NCBI RefSeq assembly: GCF_932276165.1
Contig: NC_064009.1
Coordinates: forward strand, 2,914,001-2,978,000
Length of the DNA stretch: 64,000 nt
Direction of reading: 5' to 3'
Source of the DNA: Plutella xylostella
Taxonomy: Eukaryota > Arthropoda > Insecta > Lepidoptera > Plutellidae
In this document: positions 43,977-56,282 of the stretch, piece by piece
Position numbering within the stretch: the stretch's first letter is position 1
Layout of the letters: every line of letters starts with the position of its first letter
Program-made: the position numbers and the translations under genes
The notes under the pieces: model-generated
What the model was told of the DNA's origin: nothing
Seen by the model: only the letters and a program-made list of their open reading frames with translations
Databases searched by the model: none

Positions 43977-45230
43977 TAATACTTGTGTCATGCTCGTACT
44001 CGCATCTCATTTAGGAGCTCTCTGGCCTCTAGCTGAAGGCTAAAACTGGTATATATATCTACTAAGCTAGTACAGAGTTATAACCGGGCAGCGGTGACAT
44101 GGTAGCTGCTTGATTTATTAGAGTTTGCTGAAAACTTTCTAAATAAGTAATAATTATTAGTCATAATATTAACTCTTCGCAGTTCTTTCAGAATGCAATA
44201 CCAGGTCGCTGAAGTAGGTAACCTTCCTTAGCTGGACAACAACAAGCCTTTTTGTTTTAAAGAGTGTCACAGTTATTCGCCGTTCCACTGTCATATCGAT
44301 GTCCAAGGACTTTTTCTTGGGTAAGTATAGCTAACTACCTAAGTTTACCTATAGATAGCCGCAAGCTATCTGCTGTTGGCGAACTGTCAGTTCTGATTGA
44401 TAAGTCAGGCTCGAGGTGGCTCGTCCAACTGTCCATGTTCCCGCCACCATGATTGTTGCTTCCACAGATTAGAGAGTCTATGTTGGGCATGTTGGCTGTC
44501 GTTGTCAGGTCTGATCAGGTACAACTAACATCTTTACGTACCATCTTTATTTAATCGAGCTATTTTATTTTGTTTTATCTAGGTTGACTTAATGGTTTTA
44601 AAATCGAACCTACAACAATGTAAGTAGGTACCTATCTACGTACCTTTGAAGTTGCAACAAGGCGAAGCCTTAAGGTTTTGGCCGAGACCTGCCCTTAGTG
44701 TTGACGAACATACCTAAAGGTAACCTTGTTAATGTTTTTCATATGAAGTAGGTACTGAACATTTTACTTATCCTGGTGGCATGACTGATCATTTACTTAC
44801 CCAGCTAAGACATGTTAGCCGGGTTTCATTTGTCAACTATTACAATTGTTATTGTTGTGTTAATCAATCTTTATTAATTGATGTCATCTACCAAGGAATG
44901 CTGCCAGAGCTCATAATATTCACACATGATGATACAGAATGATAGTAGCCCACAAAATCGGTGCAAAGGCTTATAAAATAACTTTCCTTCCTAGTAGGAA
45001 CACTTCACAGGAACTCGTTAACCGCCGAGTTAGTTAGAATACAAAATTAGACTGTGTGTTACTTGTCAATCTAGAATATGAATATAGTGACCTGCATCAT
45101 GTTTTGAAAAACTGAATACTTAGTTATCCGCCAGTGTCACAGCCTTCATCTAATCTTTTCCAGTAGCTGATGAGGCTGAGATATTTAGTAAAATTATCTT
45201 CCCTTCAAGCACCACTCCTCGTTCCAAGGA

Positions 45231-45319
45231 CTAGATGCCGCGCCAGGTGTTGCAGGCCTTGTCGTCGTACAGGGCTGACTGAGCAGGTCCTCGAGGCTCC
45301 AGGGTCGGCTGCTGATTTT
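45231..45319 (-). CDS. Isolated terminal-exon-like segment, unknown gene
   Basis: On the minus strand, an acceptor ACTGACCTCAG is followed by an open frame with strong GC third positions ending at TAG. The peptide ends SALYDDKACNTWRGI, and before it reads NQQPTLEPRGPAQ. Base use matches the true exons of the window and not the AT-rich surroundings. I do not recognise the protein, and no upstream exon was found, so the gene could continue beyond the window or be a relic. The plus-strand frame through the same bases is open but Arg/Cys-rich with no codon bias. Confidence 0.45.
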
Positions 45320-45832
45320 CTGAGGTCAGTCCAGAATTACATACCCTAGTCAGCATGTGTTGACCTGAGCCCCAGCGGCCTGGATCGATATTCTACATTT
45401 TACAGCTTTTAAATATTGTTGCAAAGTATTTCACTGGTTCCATCCATTCGGCTAGTGTATGTTAAAAATATTGCCTTGACAATAACAAGATTTTGATCAA
45501 TAATTACTTATAAGTATTGCTTTCGAAGAGGCACTGTGTGTGTCCATATGTATAAATACCTACCTATATGTATAGGTACATACCTTCCATAACTTTCTGA
45601 CAAGTCAGGAATAATAAGGAAGTACTTAAGTCTTATGTATACTTATACCTTTCTTTTTAGTATATCTATTACCTAGAAATCTATGCATTATAAATTTATA
45701 GATTCAAATATTTATCTACTGATATACTCATCAGTAGCTTATGGGTCACAGTTGGTTTTCTCTCCACCATGCGATAATAAACACATCTCACAATGTTTAA
45801 CTAGGTTTCAGATAGGCTCAGACTACATAATA

Positions 45833-46128
45833 GACGCATTTTTCCTGAAATAAAAATGACATATTATGTATCTAGCCTATCTGAAACCTAGTCATTTCTG
45901 CATGGTGATATTACAACTGAGGCGCGCGGGCGACTCACTCTATTTATATAGGCACCCGCACCTTGCAAATTAAAGGTGGAGAGAAAAATGGACTTTATTT
46001 AACTGTCACTGTGACCCTTATGATGCCGAACACGGAGAAAGTCGAAACGCCATATCTCACAATGTTTAACTAGGTTTCAGATAGGCTAGATACATAATAT
46101 GTCATTTTTATTTCAGGAAAAATGCGTC
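45833..46128. mobile_element. MITE carrying an inverted promoter block
   Basis: Inverted ends of about 60 bp begin GACGCATTTTTCCTGAAATA and are flanked by TA (45831-45832, 46129-46130). The centre is the reverse complement of the promoter block at 41195-41384, including TATA (45941-45950) and stopping just past the initiator. This looks like an internal deletion derivative of a larger element whose 5' end is related to 41195. Confidence 0.7.
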
Positions 46129-46684
46129 TATTGTTATGTTTATAATATTCATTTCCGTAAAATTAAACATACATAGAATGTCAATTTGTACTTATAATAA
46201 ACAATACAACAATTAAATCTACTTGTGTTGATGTTATTTACCAAAACATTCCTGTCCTATCTATCTTATTTTTATGGGGTATGTACATTTTAGGTCTTTA
46301 CTTGGCATACCCATGCATACCTAACTATGTGCAAAACACTTAAATACCTACATATAAGGATTTAAGTTCACAGTCATACATAATTAATTCTAGCTGTAGC
46401 TTCACAATTAATTATCGTTTAATTACAAATACGACCACTCGAAGTAACAAGTAAAAACCAGTACAGTATAAAGTATTATTTTAAAGTTAAATTCAATTGG
46501 TAAATAAATGTAAATTGAAAGTCTACAGCATACTTATAAACGCTTTGAAAGTTCAAAAAGAGTATTGACAAAGACAAATAAAACTACAAACTTAAACATA
46601 AAGTAAACCTACTTAATTTGAAATTAATGATGGAAATTCTCGCCGGCGATCGAGTTCGGATTTACTTTAAGTACCTACTTGCTA

Positions 46685-48957
46685 CAGGGTGTTGCAAATA
46701 TGCACGAAAGAGTCTCTTGTAAACTTTGCCACACAAAACTACACTCGCGAAAAATGAAAAAGTGACATAATGGAACGGCGATGGCAGGTGGATTTTTTTA
46801 ATTGCTCGCGAGTTTATTAGTCCAGTCAAGGAATGAGGTGTAGAGTGCGCGAGCAGGTAACTCAGCGATTCCTTCAGAAACTTGTTCAGGGGGCTTAGGT
46901 TGTTAACATACCAAAAGTCCTGACTCCTAGGTGATGAGCGGGGGGAGGAGGGGGGGATAAAGATACGAATTTTTGGTTTTTTGCTTATATCTCAAAAACG
47001 GTGCATCGGAGACAAATATTATAAACTACTAAAATGGAGGTCTTAAAATTATCTAAAACTTTTATATCATATGTTTTTTTCTAATTACTAACCGTTTTCG
47101 AGCTATTACCCTCGGAAAAAATTGAAATTTACAAGAAAAAGTATTCATGTCAAAAAATTCATAAACATTGCATCATATTGTCTTAACCAATTCATAAACG
47201 AAAAAAATGAAGAGGAAAGAAGTTGTAGATTTTTTTATTCCCTTTTAGAATATATTACATATGCTGGTCAATGTCCAACCCGCCTAAAGTTAGAGCTATT
47301 TTAAACTTGCATTTTGGTAAAGTCACTGACATAGCTCACCGAATTAGTAAGGTTAAGTGTGAGTAAAATAGCTGTACCTTTAGGTGGGTTGGACATTAAC
47401 CAGCATATGTATATATATATTCTAAAAGGGAATTTAAAAATCTACAACTTCTTTTCCATTAATTTTTTTCATTTATCAATAGGTTTAGACAATATGATGC
47501 AATGTTTATGAATGTTTTGACATGAATACATTTTTCTTGAAAATTTCAACTTATTCCGAGGGTAATAGCTCGAAAACGGTTAGGAAATAGAAAAAAAAAT
47601 GATATAAAAGTTTTAGATAATTTTAAGAACTTTATTTCATTAGTTGAAAATATTTCTCTCCGATGCACCGTTTTCGAGATATAAGCTAAAAACCAAAAAT
47701 TCGTACCTTTATCCCCCCCTCCTCCCCCCCGCTCATCACCTAGGAGTCAGGACTTTTGGTATGTTAACAACCTAAGCCCCCTGAACAAGTTTCTGAAGGA
47801 ATCGCTTAGTTACCTGCTCACGCACTCTACACCTAATTTTGAGACATTTATTGACTGGACTATATGTGGTTCTTTTCAAATATTATGTCAGTTACTATTT
47901 AAAGTCGGTAAGTAGTTTTTATCTCTAAAATAACTGCTATGACTATATTTTGTAGTAATGCTAGACGAAGAAGAAATATAAGACTTAAGTACTGAATAAC
48001 ATCTGCTTGTGGATCACTGATAAAGTGATATAATTAGAGGCTGTTAAAATAAGGGCAAGCTGAAAGAAGTTGACCCTATCCCATAGGGTCATTCTGGACA
48101 TCTATTGTTATCATTATATTTAAAGTATATTTTATTTCTATGTTTCAATTATATTTATCGTGCACATTTTTATAGTCTCGTGAAAAAAGCACAATGATTT
48201 CAGCTTACTTTACCTTTAAAACTACCTTTACAACCCCTTTTATATATTTTACTAGATATTTTATTAATATTCCCATCCTGTAGAGAAAGGTAAGTATACT
48301 CAGACTACGTAGCAGGTATACATAAGTTCAATATAATTTAAAGTTACCTTCGAAGCTGGTAAAAGTTGCTCAGTAACAGTATGAATTCTTTAGCAATTTT
48401 TCTTGGCAAAGTCGAGCTTCCGACGTAAACTTTCACAACAAAGTATAATGTGAAACGTGCTATGACAGTACCTGTAGATACCGATACGTGTGTAGAAATA
48501 CCTGCCCCCGTATTTTGTAACTTTTTGAGAGTTAGCAACCGGTGATAATTGGTATCAACTTAGAGACTTATTAACCGAAAACACCAAAAATCTTAGTGAA
48601 AGAAATATGCAAGAAGCCTACCAATATATCCTTACATTCAACATAAACGTTTGTGAAATGAGATAAGTCAGTAAAAAGTTATTAATTAATAATGTTCTAA
48701 GTTGTCAGCCATTTTATACCAGCCAACCCCACTCGGAGTTACATAATACGGGGGCTGAAGTTAGTACCTATACAGTTTACAAAACGCGTTACTTGTCAGC
48801 TTGCTACCCTCAGAGTGAGTAAATATAGAGTACATGCATGTTTTCATATTGGTGGTACTAAAATTAAATTATGAAATACTGTTTCCATTTTCGGGCTTAG
48901 ATATAAAATGTTGCACGTGTAGGTTTCGGTTTAGTATACCCTTTTTGCAACACCCTG
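46685..48957. mobile_element. Candidate element with 14-bp inverted ends
   Basis: CAGGGTGTTGCAAA at the left and its exact complement TTTGCAACACCCTG at the right. It encloses the 1-kb palindrome and AT-rich sequence. No target duplication was seen, so the two ends may be unrelated insertions. Confidence 0.4.
46818..47862. mobile_element. 1-kb near-palindrome (foldback element)
   Basis: TAGTCCAGTCAA and its complement are at the ends, with TAT on each outer side (or TA if the element is taken as GTCC...GGAC). The arms of about 500 bp match nearly throughout, including CACCTAGGAGTCAGGACTTT and AAACGGTGCATCGGAG, and meet near 47335. No transposase. A transcript would form a very long hairpin. 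Confidence 0.85.
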
Positions 48958-49054
48958 TTGAGTATTACTAATATTGCTGCTACGTTCCTGCTACCGCCGT
49001 GAACATAGCAGCAGAAGCAAATTTTTTGTATGAGTGAATTTGTTTTCATGATCA

Positions 49055-49275
49055 TGAAGAAATAAGAAAAAGTAGCAAAATTCTGTTATCACTACATGCT
49101 AGGGGATGCTGCAATGAACCTATATACATATTACACATTTAACAGTGTGCTCGAAATTAGTCAAAATTATTAATTATAAGGACACTCAATACGGCCAAAT
49201 ATTATTCATGATTATGAAGAAATAAGAAAAAGTAGCAAAATTCTGTTATCACTACATGCTAGGGGATGCTGCAAT
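49055..49275 (+). repeat. Two-copy direct repeat
   Basis: The 61-bp unit starting AAGAAATAAGAAAAAGTAGC and ending AGGGGATGCTGCAAT is repeated without visible change at 49055-49115 and 49214-49275, period 159 bp. Confidence 0.85.
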
Positions 49276-49654
49276 TAACTTACTAACTACTATTACACCA
49301 TTCAGAGTGCTCCGGCAGATTAATTACATTACAAGTTAACGTCACTCATTAAAAAAAAAATTACAACTAAATCTACCCACATGAGTGTGTAAATAACGGA
49401 TAGACGATGGTAAATACATTATAAATCTATATATGTCATCTTTGTGTTTGCTCAATTGACTTCAAAATAATCAATCAAAGAGAAAGCGCCTGAATACATT
49501 GTACAGCAAATTGCGCAAAGAAGCCGTAAATTTATCGTGGTGTAATTAATCTCTCGGAGCACGTTGGTAAATGTGATATATGTCTATAAGTTCATTGAAA
49601 TATTCTCTAGCATCTAGTGCTAACAGAATTTGGGTAGATTTGCTTGTTCTTCAA

Positions 49655-49995
49655 AATCATGAAAAAATTGTCGCTATATTATGTTATGTTAATCAAGTTA
49701 AACCTTGATAAGAACTAAATCTACCACTCATCGAGTGTATGTAATGGATAGACGATGGTATATAGATCGTAGCAATAACTACTTTATGTACGTATATGGT
49801 CAAGGGACTTCAAAATAATGAAAAGTGTAAGCATCTGAAATATGTATTAAGTAAGTTGTCGGCTAGGGAAGAAAGTGAAGGAATTTTTCACTAAAACAAT
49901 TATCAGCACCTCAGCCCAGTTGGTTACAGCCTCGAACTAGATCCTTGTGGTCTGTGGATCGAATCTAACTAAAGCAACTAAAGATCTTTTTTCTT
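49655..49995 (+). repeat. Dispersed repeat with tRNA-like segment, copy 1
   Basis: GGATAGACGATGGTATATAG, TGGTCAAGGGACTTCAAAAT and a tRNA-like stretch (49906-49979) with box-A-like CAGCCCAGTTGG and box-B-like GGATCGAATC, then T-rich. The same order recurs on the minus strand at 63660-64000, and a partial copy of the first half is at 49355-49475. Confidence 0.65.
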
Positions 49996-50730
49996 TTTTT
50001 TATTTTAATGATGGTTACTTTTAAAAATACATACAGTAATGAATGTAACCAGTTATATTACAGACTTATTTTGGGTTCTTAATATGTAGGTAAATAAAAG
50101 ATGCCAAGACAAATTTATTTTATTTTAAGTATACAAATCCACATTAGAAACTACATCAACACAATCATGTTAAATTATTTTATATTGTTATAAGTAGGTA
50201 TGATTAAAATCACAATGATATTTCTAAATTTATTATTTATCAATCAGAATATGGATACAACAGTTAAAATCGATAGCTTGAATTATATCATAGCTCTTTT
50301 AAGTAAGAGCATACTTTATTAAATAAAACCGAATAAAATGTGATCTACTAATAAACCTAAACTTAAATAGAACCTATAAATATTAAAATATATATAAATA
50401 ATATAATTGTTACGTTCACTTCACTCTCACTGCACTAACTCATTGTTACTACTACTCGACAACAGGTGTCGCTATTATTACCGCTACTCGGCAACAGATG
50501 GCGCCATGTGTCCAAAGAGTTAAAATAAATACAGCTGTTTTCATTTTTATAAACATACGTATTCTTTAGGGTTTTAATTTCTGTCTTGTTAAATATTCTG
50601 CTAATTCAATTATTAAACTACAATATTGGAAATAATTAGTGCACATGGCATTAATGAAGGTCAATGCGCATAGTCAAAACATTGCGCATTCGCATTCGAG
50701 TCGATCGACCTGCGAACGGAACGGAACTGT

Positions 50731-50842
50731 CAGTGCTAACAAGAGCCTCTTCGTTTCGTTGTGCTGTTTTTGGTGCTGAGTGTTTGTAAAAAGTTACTAG
50801 CTTTTGGTTTTGTTTTGGTGCTTGTGTACAATAGAATTACAG
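50731..50842 (+). ncRNA. Candidate first exon of a spliced transcript
   Basis: An initiator-like TGTCAGTG at 50730 and an excellent donor ATTACAG|GTAAGTCA bound a 112-bp segment. A possible following exon starts after TCATTATAG near 51859 and holds a 17-codon frame starting MARGQRRYSRK, then AATAAA. No protein is recognisable. It could be a long non-coding RNA or leader of a decayed element. Confidence 0.25.
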
Positions 50843-52068
50843 GTAAGTCAATACAAAACTTAATAGATAATATCCAATTTTTACATAGCATTGATAAGAT
50901 CTTTGTAATTTCCCCCGGTTTAATTTTTGAGAAATGCCACATCAGTTTCGGCTATTGTGGTTATAAACAGTCATTCCCTTTCTTATATGACTGTCTCTGA
51001 ATATGTAGGACTTGAGATATGTGTAGGAATTTGTTTACCTACGTTGTAAATGCTCCATCAATTCTGACTGTCCCTTTTAATTCCGTGCCTTATCATTAGC
51101 AAGCAATTTGTTCACCAACTATAAATACAGGCTACTCCCACTATTGTACCCATAGGTAGAAATACATTATAACAATAACATGCAATGATAAAAGATAGAT
51201 AAATTATTTTTCATTATTACTTGCCTTATCTGGTAACCTGTATGATATATTTTGTTGATTATGTTTCTACCATTTCTTTTGGGATAGGTGTTGGTTTGTT
51301 TTATTTAACATGCTCTCGGTTTTATTTTCTAGTAACTGTTAAAATAAAACTTAGAGCTAAAAAGTTTTCTGGTAGTGATTCTAGGATTTTTAAAAAGTTG
51401 CCTATCCAGGTTGTCTGTTGATCAAAATCCATTTAGTAGTTTTGTCGTCACATTCGCTGGGTACTTCGACATGTCGATGTTGCATCGTCATCTTCACCCA
51501 GGTGATCTGTTGGCAAGAAACGATACATTAATAAATAGGCGTGCCAAATAAATAACATTGCTGTGTGAACTAAAAACTATAAAAGTTTCAGTTTTCTCGC
51601 ATACAAAGTGGCGCCTCTAGCGGAAACTATCATGAAACTTTTGACAGATAATCTATGCAGGTGACAGAAGAAAACAAAAAAATTTTCGTTTACGTAAATT
51701 GCAAAACCCGTACTAGAGGCCCTGATACAGGATGTGCTGCACCATGATTTTATTTATTTGGCTTTCCTATGCATTATGCTGGTCTTCAGTTTCAATATCA
51801 TTTAAATGACTTTATTGTTTTAAAATAATGTATTTCTACACTTACCTTCTCATTATAGAGGCATGGCCCGGGGGCAGCGGCGGTATTCCCGAAAAAATAG
51901 GAAAGCTGAAATTTAGAAGAAAAAAAATATTAAATAAAGATATAAGAAGAGATGTAAGAAGGCAAGCTGACAATGGGATGGTATGTCTGCAAAGCCAATC
52001 ATAAAGAACCAAATAAACTGCTTATGGGCTTATGGTTATATTAAACCGATTGCATGTATCTATATACT

Positions 52069-52617
52069 CTAAGCATGTATCATATTTGTTTTCTCAGCCT
52101 CACACTTTAACTCAGGTAAGTTCTGAAGCACATTTACTGATTCTACACTATGTTTGAATTCAGTTTCATGAAATTGATTATTCAGTAGACTGTGAGGATC
52201 TACACCTCTTGACAGACAGTCAGCTGGATTTAATTCAGTAGGAATATAGTTCCCTTTTTCAGGTACCTGCTCACATTCCCAGAACATATCTATTTTCCTA
52301 TTTAAAGACTCTGTTGAGACAGCCTCAGATACTGACTTGCAAAAGTTACTTGGTAGTGATGAACATCCCTCGCTGTTCAATGGTGCAGTGCCAGCAACAA
52401 TGTAGCTGAACTGAGTGTTGTGTAGAAACAGCTGACCTGGTATCACTGGCAGTCTCTCACGCAGTAGGATCTGAAACATGATGTCACACCCAAGTAAAAT
52501 ATCTATATTTCTAGGTTCGCTGAAGCATCGGCAAGCTGAATGTGAGATGGTATGTTGATGTCCTGTACATTGACACGGAAATGAGGCATTGAAGATGTTA
52601 TGTTGGGGACAATGCAT
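52069..52617 (-). pseudogene. BEL/Pao retrotransposon pol, internally deleted
   Basis: The minus-strand frame encodes NIDILLGCDIMFQILL and QFSYIVAGTAPLNSE, the end of the BEL/Pao aspartic protease region, then LNRKIDMFWECEQVPEKG. Directly after comes YIPTELNPADCLSRGV, which belongs near the end of RNase H. Reverse transcriptase is missing, so two distant parts of pol are joined by an internal deletion. No LTR pair was found. Confidence 0.8.
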
Positions 52618-53479
52618 GATAGAACAGTGAGTTTATAATCACTGTTGGCTGACTGGATAGCAAATCCAAAGTTTGAAATGTGATGAATTGATGATTAGAG
52701 ATGAGAAAGCGTTTAAACTGAATAATGGTTAATTGATAAAGGATAATATGAAATATTATAATCATTATATCAAGATTTATAGTCATCAACAAAAACTAGG
52801 AAATACCTGGATCCTCCAATCTCCGTTGGCCCACAGACATCGGCATGTTTATTACATCCAGGGGTCCACTGCTCCTTGCACCGTTGTGACCAAATGGCAG
52901 ACGAGACTGCTTTCCTTCACAGAATACAGGCATAATAATAAGGCATTAGTTTTCTTCACTTGATGCCAACTGATGATCTGCTTCGCCGCCATCTTGCCGC
53001 TATGATGGCATTTTTATGGCAATCTGTCGGGTGTGCCAACAATTTCTGCCAGTATCATGTAATGACATTGCATGTGTATTTATTTATATTGTAAATATTG
53101 ATACCCCTGTTCTTGAAAACTTTACGAAATGTTATATTTAAGCTGTGAATTTTATTCTTAGCAGTGCTGCAAACCTTATATTGTTGACTGTGCTACTCTC
53201 TGCTCAAAAAAGCACTTCCTAGCTCGGTACTATTGTAGTTTACTGCAAGATCTATCAACTTTGTCTTCACTACGTCATAATGTACTCTGTAACTACGTCA
53301 CCCGTAATGGTGATTCCCGAATTTTCTATTACCATTATCATAGGGAAGTATTTTTTGGCAAACCCGCTAGTATTAGGCATCCAATCCACTCGTCATCCAC
53401 TTTAAAACCTGTTCCAGACAATTTCTACGCCGCGCCGTTTCCATTATTAGATTAGCGTCACATAACTAATTCATAATTA

Positions 53480-53615
53480 ATAAATAAGGTTGTCTGGTAG
53501 AGATTGCTATAAGCAATAAGGCCGCCTTTTTAATCTGTTTTTATTTTTAAGTTTAATTTTGTATGTTGATCTATTTTGGTGCAAATAAAGAGTATTGTAT
53601 TGTATTGTATAATTC
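53480..53615 (+). repeat. LINE 3' UTR with (TTGTA)n tail
   Basis: AAGGTTGTCTGGTAGAGATT, GCAATAAGGCCGCCTTTTTA, GTGCAAATAAAGAGTATTGT and ATTGTATTGTATTGTAT are the style of an insect LINE 3' end with a 5-bp repeating tail. The frame before it (53261-53455) is not recognised. Confidence 0.6.
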
Positions 53616-54039
53616 GTCATTGACTCGCTGGTGTCCAGACGAATTGATTTCAGGTTTCGCTTCGCAATAAAGTTATTCTTCGAGAGAATCCGGAATCGTC
53701 GAACATAGTTCTCGACATCAGAACCATTAGGGCCGATGTAAAATTTTTGCGAAAATCACTTTTTTAAAGATCCTTCTTTCTTTTAGTCTAACACACGTAT
53801 CTCTATCTCTTTTTGTTCAAAACTTCATTTTCCTAAAAGTGGTCGCATATCCACAGTACACTGGAACCATACGGACTTTTTATAATTTCAGACGTTATGG
53901 CTGTACAAATATGAAAATAATGTTATTTTATATACGGTCGGTTGTAAACAACAGTTCAAAAATACCTGCAAATAGTTCGTCCCATATCAATAACGTACCC
54001 TTTTGTCCAACTAAATATTACTTATATGCGGTCAAATTT

Positions 54040-54420
54040 TCACGTCAGACCTTATGGTTCGAAACACATTCAGTTAAGTTCATACAACCCCGAACGGCCC
54101 TCAGAGTCAGGTTCTGCTGTAGCTGGAGCTTCTTGCAGTTGGTCATCGAGCATAGTGCGTACCACGCCGGAGCAGCGTAGGTAATACGGAAACGCATGTA
54201 TGTTTTAAAGATCCTCAGCTTCTTGCGCAGGGGGAGTCGGGAAGCCAACATGGGACAGAGCATAGCCCGTGCGGCCTTCGCCTAGTAGACTGAGTTGACC
54301 GCTTGCACACTCATGGTGAGCGTGCGCTCGATCGCCACCCCCAGGTACTTGACTGAGACGAAATGACTTCGGAGTTGCAGCTTCTTAGCCAGGTGCGGCG
54401 GACAACATCTCGGTGCCCAC
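54040..54420 (-). pseudogene. Jockey-type LINE RT fragment
   Basis: The minus strand encodes KYLGVAIERTLTM, SRLPLRKKLRIFKTYMRFRI, TYAAPAWYAL and LRAVRGCMNLTE, the post-palm region of Jockey-type RTs. It is frame-shifted. Confidence 0.75.
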
Positions 54421-55200
54421 GTTGCCCACCACTTTTCCAGCCATTCCGGCAGGTGATCCAGTTTTGATACGGCCAGGTTTTCGCCGCCTTCTTGTTTTCC
54501 GAGTTTCGCATTAAAGTCTCCCATCACCACCGTGAAATTAGTAGTGAACTTACGCAGGGCAGACGATACGTCTTCATACGCAAGTTCGACCTCATCATCG
54601 GTGTGCTTAGATGTGGGTGCGTAAACCTGTATGACCTTCATTGAGTATCGTTTAGATATTCTCAGGATGAGGTACGCAACCCGTGTCGACACACTTCCGA
54701 TTTCAACGATGTTGTTGACGAGGGACTTGTTGACGATGAACCCGACACCCCCCTGGGACAGTTGGTCGCCCTCCCGGTGGTACAGCACGTTTCCGGACTG
54801 GAGAATTTCCGTATCCTCTCCCTCTCGTCGGACTTCGGATAACCCTATAATGTCCCATTTTAATTTGCTGATTACCTCTTCCAGCTCCTCTATCTTCACG
54901 TCTTCCCTCAGTGTCCGTGCGTTATATGTTGCCTGCAAGGGTCGGTTGGGCTGGTAGCCGACTCTCTGCCGGAGATTCTTCGCACCCCCTGCCCCGCCGT
55001 TACCGTAACCGCTACCGGAGTCCGGGATAGCGGGGCTGCCGGAGACTGGGGGCCGGGGCTTTGTTTGTTCCATCATAAGGAGGTGTGTTTGCCATAATCA
55101 CCGCGCTTGGCAGGCGTGTTGGTGATTCTCCTTTTTTACGGCGGGAGATCGCCGCCTCTGCTAGGAGAGGAGGTCGGGTCGATTTACCGCCGCCCGACAT
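54421..55200 (-). pseudogene. RTE-type LINE endonuclease fragment
   Basis: The minus strand encodes LQATYNARTLREDVKIEELE, LKWDIIGLSEVRREGED, GGVGFIVNKSL, MKVIQVYAPTSKHTDDE and VVMGDFNAKLGKQEGG, the APE-type endonuclease of RTE elements with the GDFNAK motif. A further N-terminal frame (55012-55200) is out of register by a frameshift. It joins the Jockey fragment head to tail. Confidence 0.8.
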
Positions 55201-56235
55201 TCGGCGTTGTCACTCGTTAGCACCACCCAGGGGACACGTGTAGGGTAACTAGGGTTTGTACCTACGGACGTGAGCGACAAGCCCCCCTATGTAGACATAC
55301 ACAAGCCAAAATTCAACTTGAATACTATTTTCCCCGAACCATACAGTCTGTTGTTATAATAGGTATACGCATTTTTTAAAGTTAATTTTATTTTCTTGAC
55401 CAAAAGGTCCGATGTTAACAAAAGCCTTGCCTTTTAGTCTAAAATCTATACAGCCGTAAAGTCTTTTATTGACGTGAGCCTCTAAGTTACTATTTATATT
55501 TATAGTCGAAAAATGGGGCTGATATCCATACTCAAAGATACAAAACTAGATTTTTTCGCTAATATTGCATAAATATTGTCTTCAAATGAAACGATTTTGT
55601 ATTTTCATTAACTAGCCGAGCGAAATAATGTAGGTATTTCGACTCCATAACAAACATCTTTGTTTGTTTTAACGGTGGTAAAAGTTTATTTTGGCTCTAC
55701 TGAAAAGTTTCAAAAATGGACATCGGCCCTCTTGGTTCTGATGTCAAGAGTTTGTAGTTTCTTTCACAAATCCTTCCCTTCGTACTCGTAGCACTTTTGA
55801 TGTGGATATACAATGACGGGTCGATCATTAAAATTAACTTGGCGTTGGTGTAGGTATAGGTACAATGTACAATGGGGGTCGCTAAACTTATCACTTTGGA
55901 CTTATTTCGTTCGTTAAATAAATAGATCACCAATCGCATCACAAGATTTTTTATATATTATATACCTATGAATATGGTCACTACAAGCTTATGTTGAGTT
56001 AAGGTTTTTTCATTACTTAAAATAGGAGAACCCTTTAGTAGGTAGAAACAGAAAAAAGAAACCGACTTTTTTACGTTTGGGAGACTTGGCATTTTTTACA
56101 AGTTAGGTATGTTTTTGTTTTGATGGCATTATGCTTTGTCCCGCTCATACTCTGTGGCCGTCTCTTTTTAACTCGGTTACCGCGCTATCGTTGTGTAAGT
56201 GAGCCTGACTATGTGTGCGTGGGCTGCGTGGCTAT

Positions 56236-56282
56236 CGCGCGCCGCCGCCGCCGCCGCCACCACCGCGCCGCGCCGCCGCGCA
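56236..56282 (+). repeat. CCG-rich simple repeat
   Basis: CGCCGCCGCCGCCGCCGCCA and GCGCCGCGCCGCCGC lie in a short GC island. No exon context was seen. Confidence 0.8.

Larger units (their letters stand above)
53714..55747. mobile_element. Candidate element with ACATCAGAACCA inverted ends
   Basis: GACATCAGAACCATTAGGGC at the left and the complement of GCCCTCTTGGTTCTGATGTC at the right, both followed by GATGT inside. The interior is LINE debris. No target duplication is visible, so this is a candidate only. Confidence 0.45.

Noticed and set aside
45231..45325. Plus-strand exon through the same segment
   Set aside because: Open, but Arg/Cys-rich and without codon bias. The minus frame has GC third positions like true exons.
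41195..46128. LTR retrotransposon with the promoter block as LTR
   Set aside because: The two copies are inverted, not direct, and no gag/pol lies between them.
49055..49275. CRISPR-like array
   Set aside because: Only two copies at 159-bp period in a eukaryotic genome. A simple local duplication.
49906..49979. A functional tRNA gene
   Set aside because: Box A and B resemblance only. The acceptor and T stems do not pair properly, and the other copy at 63681 is equally defective.
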